From: Sphingomonas sp. R-74633 | GTDB taxonomy: Bacteria > Pseudomonadota > Alphaproteobacteria > Sphingomonadales > Sphingomonadaceae | Direction: 5' to 3' | Length of the DNA stretch: 64,000 nt | NCBI RefSeq assembly: GCF_013416555.1 | Contig: NZ_JACCFG010000001.1 | Span: forward strand, 1,239,057-1,303,056 | Part shown: positions 7,823 to 16,800 of the stretch, in pieces | Position numbering within the stretch: position 1 is the first letter of the stretch | How the letters are laid out: each line of letters starts with the position of its first letter | Position numbers and translations under genes: made by a program | Notes under the pieces: model-generated | The model's input: only the letters and a program-made list of their open reading frames with translations | What the model was told of the DNA's origin: nothing | Database searches by the model: none

Positions 7823-10800
7823 ATGAGCAAGCAGCACAGTGCCAAGGCAGCATTCGCCTCGAGCAAGACGTCGCGCCGGTTGAGGAAATCCGCGCTGCTC
7901 CTGTCCGCCGCGGTGGCGGCGATCGGCTTCGGCGGCACCGCGCGTGCGCAGCTGGCTCCCTCGGCGCTGCCGACCGGCGGCAGCGTCGTCGCCGGATCGG
8001 CCTCGATCGGCACGCCCACCCCGTCGAGCATGACGGTCAACCAGTCCACCGATCGCGCGGTGATCAACTGGAACAGCTTCGACATCGGCTCGGCCGCCAG
8101 CGTCACCTTCGTCCAGCCGTCCACCACGTCGATCGCGGTCAACCGCGTCACGGGCGGTGGCGACCCCTCGCAGATCGCCGGCCAGCTCAATGCCAATGGC
8201 CGCGTCGCGATCCTCAACCCGAACGGCGTGCTGTTCGCGGGCACCGCCAACGTCAATGTCGGCAGCCTGATCGCCTCGACCGGCGACATCGACACCGCCG
8301 CGTTCATGGGCGGCGGCAATCTCGACATCACCGGCGCGACCGGGGGCGAGATCGTCGTCAACGGCAATATCAACATCACCGCGGGCAATCTCGGCCTCGC
8401 CGCCTTTGTCGCGCCGACGGTGCGCAACAGCGGCGTGATCACCGCGACTGCCGGCCGCGTGCAGCTCGGCGCCGGCACGGCCTTCACGCTCGACCTGGCG
8501 GGCGACGGCCTGCTCAGCATCGGCGTGCCGGCAAGCAGCGCGCTCGTCCAGAACAACGGCCAGATCTTCGCCGAGGGCGGCCGCATCCAGATGTCGGCCA
8601 AGACCGCCGGCACGGCAGTCGACAACCTCGTCAACACCGGCACGCTCAGCGTCGATTCCGCGACGCTCGACAATGGCGTGATCGTGCTCGAGGCAATGGG
8701 GGGCACCGCCAATCTGAGCGGCACGCTGGCGGCGACCGACCGCAACAGCATCAGCCGCAACATCCTGATCAGCTCCGATCAGGGCGTGAACATCTCGGGC
8801 AATCTCAGCGGCGCCTCGGGCACGGTGAACATCACCGCGCCGCACATCTACGGCACCGGCAAAGTCAGCACGAACACCGCGCTGTTCCTGAACCTCAATC
8901 CGGGCGGCGACACGACCGGCCTGGGCAATTACATCAACGACGCGCTGGGCGTGATCGGCACCACCGGCTTCGGCACCACGCTGAATCTCGGCACGGGCAC
9001 CTACAAGTCGGGCGTCGTCGTCAATGCCAGCAACGTGACGATCGACGGCGAGGGCACCGCCCGGATCGGCTGGACCAGCGGCATCGAGAACGCGATCGAC
9101 ATCTGGGGCGACCGGGTCACGGTCAAGAACCTCGAGATCTCGGGCCCGGCGACCAGCGGCTTTACCAGCTACGCCTGGGGCAGCACCAATTCGCGCGGCA
9201 TCTTCGTCAATCGCTATGCCGACAACGTCCAGCTACTGAACAACAACATCCACGACATCCGCACCGGCATCATCGTCGATGGGCGGAACAGCAACACCTA
9301 TCTGCTCGACAATACGATCGACAACACCAAGTCGGCGATCTCGATCCAGTATACCGATGGCTCGAACGTCACGATGACGGGCAACCACGGCAGCACCTAC
9401 GGCAATGAGTGGGGCATCAACCTCTATCTGAACGGCATCCTGCAGGGGGATGGCACCACCATCCTGCCCGCCGCCGGTTCGCTGGGCGCCAACACGCCGC
9501 TCGCCGAGCAGCAGCGCCTGCTCGCGCTGCGTGCCGCGAACGGCAATATGGAGGTCCAGAACCAGGGCTATTCGGCGCTCAACCGCACCGCCGCCTATGT
9601 CTCGACCACCGGCAGCAACAGCAACCAGGGCAGCCCGCTGGGCAACCTCGCCACGATCCAGGCGGGCGTCAACGCGGTGGTCACCGGCGGCACCGTCTAT
9701 GTCGCCAACGGCAACTATAATCTCGGTTCGTCGCAGCTCGTCATCAACCATGCGCTGAGCCTGGTCGGCGCGTCGCAGGCCGGCGTGGTGATCGACGGCC
9801 GCGCGGTCAGCGCCAACGGCCTCGGCACGATCTCGGTGCTCGCCGACAATGTCTCGCTCAGCAACTTCTCGCTGCTCGGCAGCCAGCTCTCGGGCGGCAA
9901 TTACGGGATCAAGGTCGCGCCGAACCCGGCCGGCCATGTCAGCACCGCGGGCGGCACCAGCGAGCGCGTCAGCAACTTCGCGTTGAGCAACGTCACCGTC
10001 AGCGGCTCGCGCCGCGCCGAGCTCGACCTGAACGGCGTGGTGGGTGCGACGATCACCAACTTCACTGCCAACGGCCAGGGCACCGACGGCGCCGGCATCC
10101 AGATCACCGACAGCTCGGCCGTGACGCTCACCGGCGTGCACACGCTGGGCAACAACTGGGGTGGCGTCGCGCTCTACCAGAGCAACAGCGCGAGCGGCTA
10201 CAACGCGCAGACCACCAACATCAATATCGACGCCAGCCAGAACGTCTTCGAGGAAGCGAACGGGCTGTTCACCCAGCGCGATTCGACCACGCAGAGCTTC
10301 GGCCAGTTGAACCTTGCCGGGTTCAACTATGCGATCCGCAACACCGGCTCGCGCTCGGACGGCTATCAGTTCGTCTATTTCCAGACGAACCTTGGCAACG
10401 CGACGGCCATGGCGCTGGCGCTCGGCCAGCCGACCACCAGCTCGATCGAGGGCTATACCGGCACCGGCTACAGCAACACTTTCACCGTCGTTCAGGGCAT
10501 GGGCGTCGACGCGGCCGTGCGCGACGCACGCAGCGGCGCGACGATCAATGTCGGCGCCGGCACCTACACCTTCACCAACACGCTGCTGATCGACAAGAGC
10601 CTGTCGCTGGTCGGTGCCAGCGAGAGCGGCACGATCTTCGATGCCTCGGCGCTGGGCGTCTATGGCATGCGCGTGCACGCCGACGATGTGTCGCTGAGCG
10701 GCTTCACGCTGCTCGCGCCGGGCGCGGTGAGCAACTCGACCTATGGCATCAAGGTCGAGGTCGGCGCGGGCGACACCAACGGCAACAGCCGGATCGACGA

Positions 10801-13800
10801 TTTCGCGATCAGCAACGTCACGATCAGCGGATCGCGCAAGACCGGGCTCGACCTCAACTCGGTGGTCGGCGCGACGATCGACAACGTCAACGTCACCGGC
10901 GCGCTTGCCGGCAATGGCATCTCGATCACCGACAGCGCCGACATTACGGTGCGCAACACCACCACCTCGGGCAACGCCTGGGGCGGCCTCGCGCTCTACC
11001 AGGCCAATGGCGCGACGGGCAGCAACCAGCAGCTCACCGGCATCACGATCGAAGGCAATAACAGCTTCGGCGAGAGCAACGGCCTGTACCTGCAGGACAG
11101 CTCGGCGATCAATGATCCGGGCACGCTCAACATCGCGGGCTTCGACTATATCGTCCGCAACACTGCCTTCCGCGCGGACGGCAGCCAGTTCACCTTCTTC
11201 CGCACCAGCCTGAGCGACGCGGCGACCTATGCGCTGTCGCTCGCCGCCTCGACGAGCAGCTCGATCGAAGGCTGGGCCGGCAGCGCCGGTGACAACCAGT
11301 TCAGCGTGTTCAACGGCATGGCCATCACCGCCGCACTGCGCGATGCCCGTGCGGGCGCGACGATCAGCGTGGCACCCGGCAATTATCTCGAAGGCGTGAC
11401 CGGCGTCGGCTATTATGGCGATGCAGGCGCGCAGACCTTCGGCCTCTATGTCGCCAAGGACAATATCACGATCCGCGGCGTCGACGCCGTCGGCAATGTG
11501 ATCACCGACGCGAACAACGTCTCTGCCTATATCACCGCCGCCTATCAGTCGGGCTTCGGCGCGCAGCACTTCATCTCGGGTAATGGCGTCACCATCGAAG
11601 GCCTGGGCTTCCTGCCCGCCACGACCGGCGACAACAAGACCGTCGAAGTGATCGGCAACGCCTTCACGCTGCGCAACTCGGTGATCGATAACCGCGGCAA
11701 CCAGACCGCTGCCAACCTCTATATCGACGATTTCAACGATCCGTCGCGCACGCGGCTCGAGAGCTTCACGGTCACCGGCAATTTGTTCTACGGCGGCACC
11801 TATGCCAGCGCGATGGTCGTCGCCGCGGGCGGTGCGGGCCGCACCACGGGTGCCGAGAACCGCATCTTCGCGGACAACTACCTCTACAGCGACCTGTCCG
11901 GGATGCGCGGCTTCCAGATCCAGGGCTATATGCCCACCACGCCGTGGCAGCAGCTCTATGCCGGCGCGGTGACGGTGACCGGCAATACGTTCGACGTCGA
12001 CATCCCCGTCCGCACCGTCGGCCAGCTGAGCAGCGGCTTCGCCTGGGACGATGTGTTCCGCAACAACGGCAACAGCTTCGTGCGCGGCGGCGTGCTGACC
12101 TATGAAGGCGGCACCAACGCCGCCCGCGCCACCACCACGGCCGGCGGCGATCCGGACATCCGCATCACCAGCACGATCGACGCCTCGCTGGCGCGCGCCC
12201 AGTCAGGCGACACGGTGCGCATCCTCGATGGCACCTATGTGCTCGGCTCGCAGCTCTCGATCACCACCTCGGTGAGCCTGATCGGCCAGTCGCAGGCGGG
12301 CACGATCATCGACGGCCGCGCCGTGAACAATGGCGGCGGCCTCGGCACGATCATGGTCGCCGCCGACAACACCACGCTGAGCAACTTCACGCTGCTCGGC
12401 AGCACGCTCTCGGGCGGCAATTACGGCATCAAGGTCCAGCCGAACCCGCTGGGCTACACGCCCTCGGCAGGCCCCGATCAGCGCATCAACAACGTCACGA
12501 TCAGCGACGTCACGGTGCGCGGCTCGCGTCGTGCGGAGCTCGACATCAACGGCGCGAACGGCGTCACGATCACCAACTTCACGGCGGACGGCGCGGGCAC
12601 CGAAGGCGCCGGCGTCCAGATCACCGACAGCGCGAACGTGACGCTCACCGGCGTCCACACGCTGGGCAACAACTGGGGCGGCGTCGCGCTCTACCAGACC
12701 AATCGCGCGGGCGGCTATAACGGCCAGACCACCAACATCAACATCGACGCCGGCCAGAACCAGTTCGACGAAGCGAACGGGCTGTTCGCCCAGCTCGAAT
12801 CGACGACGCAGGGCTTCGGCCAGCTCAACCTGACCGGCTATGGCTATGCGGTCCGCAACACCGATCACCGCAGCGACGGCGGCCAGTTCACCTATTTCCG
12901 CACTACGCTGGCCGACGCGACGCAGTGGTCGTTCAACCTCGGCTTCGGATATAGCAGCTCGATCGAAGGCTATACCGGCACCGCCTTCAGCAATGTCTTC
13001 ACTGTCGTCAGCGGCATGACCATCGGCGCCGCGGCGCGCGATGTGCGGGCGGGCGGCACGATCAACGTCGGCGCGGGCACCTACAGCTCGGGCACGGTGA
13101 TCGGCACCAACGGGGTGTCGCTGCTCGGCGCGGCAGGCGCCAAGATCAACGCCAGCCATGACGGCGACAACGGCGTGACGATCAACGCAGACGGCGTGAC
13201 GGTTTCGGGCTTCGAGATCTTCGGCCCGGCCGACCAGAGCTTCGTCACTTATGCCTGGCCGACGATCACGCGGGGCATCGTCGTCTCCAACGGCGCGGAC
13301 AATGTCACCGTCACCGGCAACAACATCCACGGCGTCCGCAACGGCATCCTGATCGACGGCCGCAACGTGAACGCGTCGCTGACCGGCAACGTCATCGACA
13401 ACACCAAGAGCGGCATCTCGGTCCAATATACCGACGGCTCGAACCTCAACATCGCCGGCAACAGCGAAGGCGCGTTCGGCAATGAATGGGGCATCATCAC
13501 CTATCTGAACGGCATCTGGAACGGTTCGACGATCACCGCATCGGCCGGTGCGCTGGGCCCGAACACGCCGCTCAGCGAACAGCAGCGCCTGCTCGCGCTC
13601 GCTGCCACCAACAACGGCATGTCGGTCTACAATCAGGGCTATAGCGCGGCGAACCGCACTGAGGCCTATGTGACCACCGCGGGCGTCGGCGGCGCGCAGG
13701 GCAGCCAGCGCACCTTGCTCAACCTGCAGGGCGGCCTGAACGCCGTCGTCTCGGGCGGCACCGTCTATATCGGCGCGGGCACCTATAATGAGGACGTCTC

Positions 13801-16800
13801 GCTCGACGCACTGCGCGTGCTCGACTTCGCCGGGCCGATCACCGTCAACAGCCTTAGCTTCGGCGCGGGCGCGGCGGGCACCAACATCGCCACCGACCTG
13901 ACCGCCACCGGCGCGCTGAGCTTCGCCGTCGGTCCGGTGCTGACCGGCAACACCGCGCTCACCGGCAACACCGTTTCGATCGGCGCGATCACCTCGGCCT
14001 ATGGGCTCACGCTGAACGGCACGACCTCGGTCTCGATCGGCCTGGCTAATCTCGCCGGCCTGGTCGCCAATGGCGGCACGATTCTCACCGCCGGCGTCAC
14101 CACCAGCGGCGCGCAGAGCTATAGCGGTGCGACCAGGCTGGACGGCGCATATAATGCCAGCAGCTTCACCGTGGCCGGCGCTTCGACGCTGAGCGGTGGC
14201 GCCAGCGTGACCACCAGCGGCGGCAACGCGGCGCTGGGCGCGATCGGCGGCACGGGCGCGCTCACGGTCAATGCCGGCGTGGGCAATGTATCGCTCGGCG
14301 CGGTCACCGGCCTCACCTCGCTCTCGGCCACCGGCGCCACCATCGCCACAGCGGGCGCCACGACTTCCGGCAACCAGACCTATACCGGCGCAACCACGCT
14401 GAACGGCAGCTACGCCGCTGCCGGCAACTTCTCGGTCAACGGCGCCACCACACTCGGCGGCAGCACGTCGATCAACGGCACCAACCTGCTCTTCGGCACG
14501 GTGGGCGGCACCGGTGCACTGGATCTCGTCGCCAACGGGCCCGGCACGATCACACTGGGCAATGTGAATGGCATCGCCTCGCTTTCTGCCCGTGCCATCG
14601 GCACCATCACCACCGCGGGCGTCGTCACCACCGGCGCCCAGTCCTACAGCTTCTCCGTCCTGCTGAACGGCACGTACAGCGGCAGCAGCTTCAGTGTGCT
14701 CGGCGGAACCCGCCTGGTCGGCGACACCACGATCACCACCACCGGCGGCGCCAGCTTCGAGCAGGTCACAGGCGCGAACAACCTGACCGTGAATGCGGGC
14801 GGCTTGGTTACGCTGATTGCGGCAAATGGTCTCAACTCGTTCTCGCTGACGGGCAGCTCGATCCAGATCAACGGCGCCACCACGAGCGGCGCGCAGACTT
14901 ATAACGGCGCAGTCGACCTGCGCAGCGGCGCCTACAACACCAATGGCGGCGCCTTCACCGTCAACGGCACCAGCTCGGTGTCGGGCAACGTCAACGTCGC
15001 CACCGGCGGCGGCAATGCCAGCTTCGGCGCGGTGAACACCCTTGGCGGCACCGGGATCACGCTCGCCGTCAACGCGGGCACCGGCAATGTCACGCTCGGC
15101 GCAGTGAGCGGGCTCAGCGCGCTCTCGGTAACGGGCACGACCATCGCCACTGCCGGCGCGACCACCACTGGCGCGCAGAGCTACACCGGCGCTACCCGCC
15201 TGACTGGCGTGTACAACACCAATGGCGGAGGCTTCACCGTCAACGGCGCGACGACGCTGGGCGGTACGACGTTTGTCGGCACCAGCGGCGGCAACGCCAG
15301 CTTCGGCACGGTCAGCGGCACCGGCACTGGTGCCGGGCTCACCGTCACCGCGAGCGCCGGCAACCTGACCCTGGGCGCAGTAACGGGCCTTGGCTCGCTG
15401 AGCGCCACCGGCGCCACGATCACTACTGTGGGCGTTACCACCAGCGGTGCGCAGAGCTATACCGGCGCGACCAGGCTCACTGGCACGTACAATGCCGGCG
15501 GTAACTTCACCGTCAACGGCGCGACGACGCTCAACAGCGACACCAATGTCACTGCCGGCGGCAATGCCAGCTTCGGCGCGATCGGCGGTGCGCGTGCACT
15601 GACGGTCAATGCAGGCAACGTGACGCTCGGCGCAGTGAATGGCCTGACCGCGCTCTCGGCCACGGGTGCGTCGATCATCACCAATGGCGCCAGCACCACC
15701 GGCGCGCAAAGCTACACCGGCGCGACCGTGCTGCGCGGCACCTACGCCACCAATGGGGGCAGCTTCGCCGTCAACGGCGCGTCGACGCTTGGCGACTTCG
15801 TCAATGTCGTGACGCAGGGCGGCGACGTCGCCTTCCGCACGGTCGGCGGCCCGAACCGCAGCCTGCGCGTCGATGCCGGCGCCGGCGAGGTGACGTTCGG
15901 CCGCATCAGCGGGATCGCGGCGCTTGAAGTCTCCGGTGCGACGATCACCACCGCCGGTGCCTTGACGACCAACGGCCAGACCTATTTCGGCCAGACCCTG
16001 CTGAACGGCACCTACGCCGCCACCAGCTTCAGCGTGCTCGGCGACACGATCCTCACCGGCTCGACCACGATGACCACGATCGCCGACGGCAGCGTCGCGA
16101 TGGGTTCGGTCACGGGCAATGGCAGCACCAGCTTCGCCGTCAACGCGGGCAGCGGCGGTACCGTGCTGGTCCGCTCGGTGGCCGGGGTGACGGACCTCTC
16201 TCTCACCGGCGCTTTCGTGAACAACTACGGCGCGGTGACCAGCGGGTCGCAGAGTTATACCGGTGCGACCAGCCTCGGCGGTGCGCATGACGCGGGCGGC
16301 GACTTCACCGTCAACGGCGCGGCGGACCTGGCCGACGACACGAGCATCCTGGCCGGCGGCAATGCCAGCCTCGGCGCGGTCAGTGGTTCCCAGGCGCTCA
16401 CGGTCAGCGCCGCGGGCAACGTCACGCTCGGCGCAGTGAGCGGTCTCACGACGCTGTCGGCGACCGGCACCTCGATCACCACCGCCGGCGCTTCGACCAG
16501 CGGCGCGCAGAGCTACGCCGGCGCCACGACGCTGAACGGCACCTATGACGCGGACAGCTTCTCGGTCGCCGGTGCAGCGACGCTTACGGGCGACACCAAT
16601 GTCACGGCCGGCGGCAACGCCAGCTTCGGCACGGTCGATGGCGCGAACGCGCTGACGGTCGATGCGGGCAATGTGACGCTGGGTGCAGTCAGCGGCCTGA
16701 CCTCACTCTCGGCCACCGGCGCCTCGATCGCCACCGGCGGCGCAGTGACCAGCGGGTCGCAACGCTACACCGGCGCCACCAGCCTCAACGGCGTCTATGC

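Noticed and set aside
12203..16288. A 1361-codon open frame on the minus strand opposite tpsA, and another of 871 codons at 16703-19318
   Set aside because: Same explanation: antisense of a GC-rich repetitive coding region, low-complexity charged composition, no ribosome site or recognisable domain.
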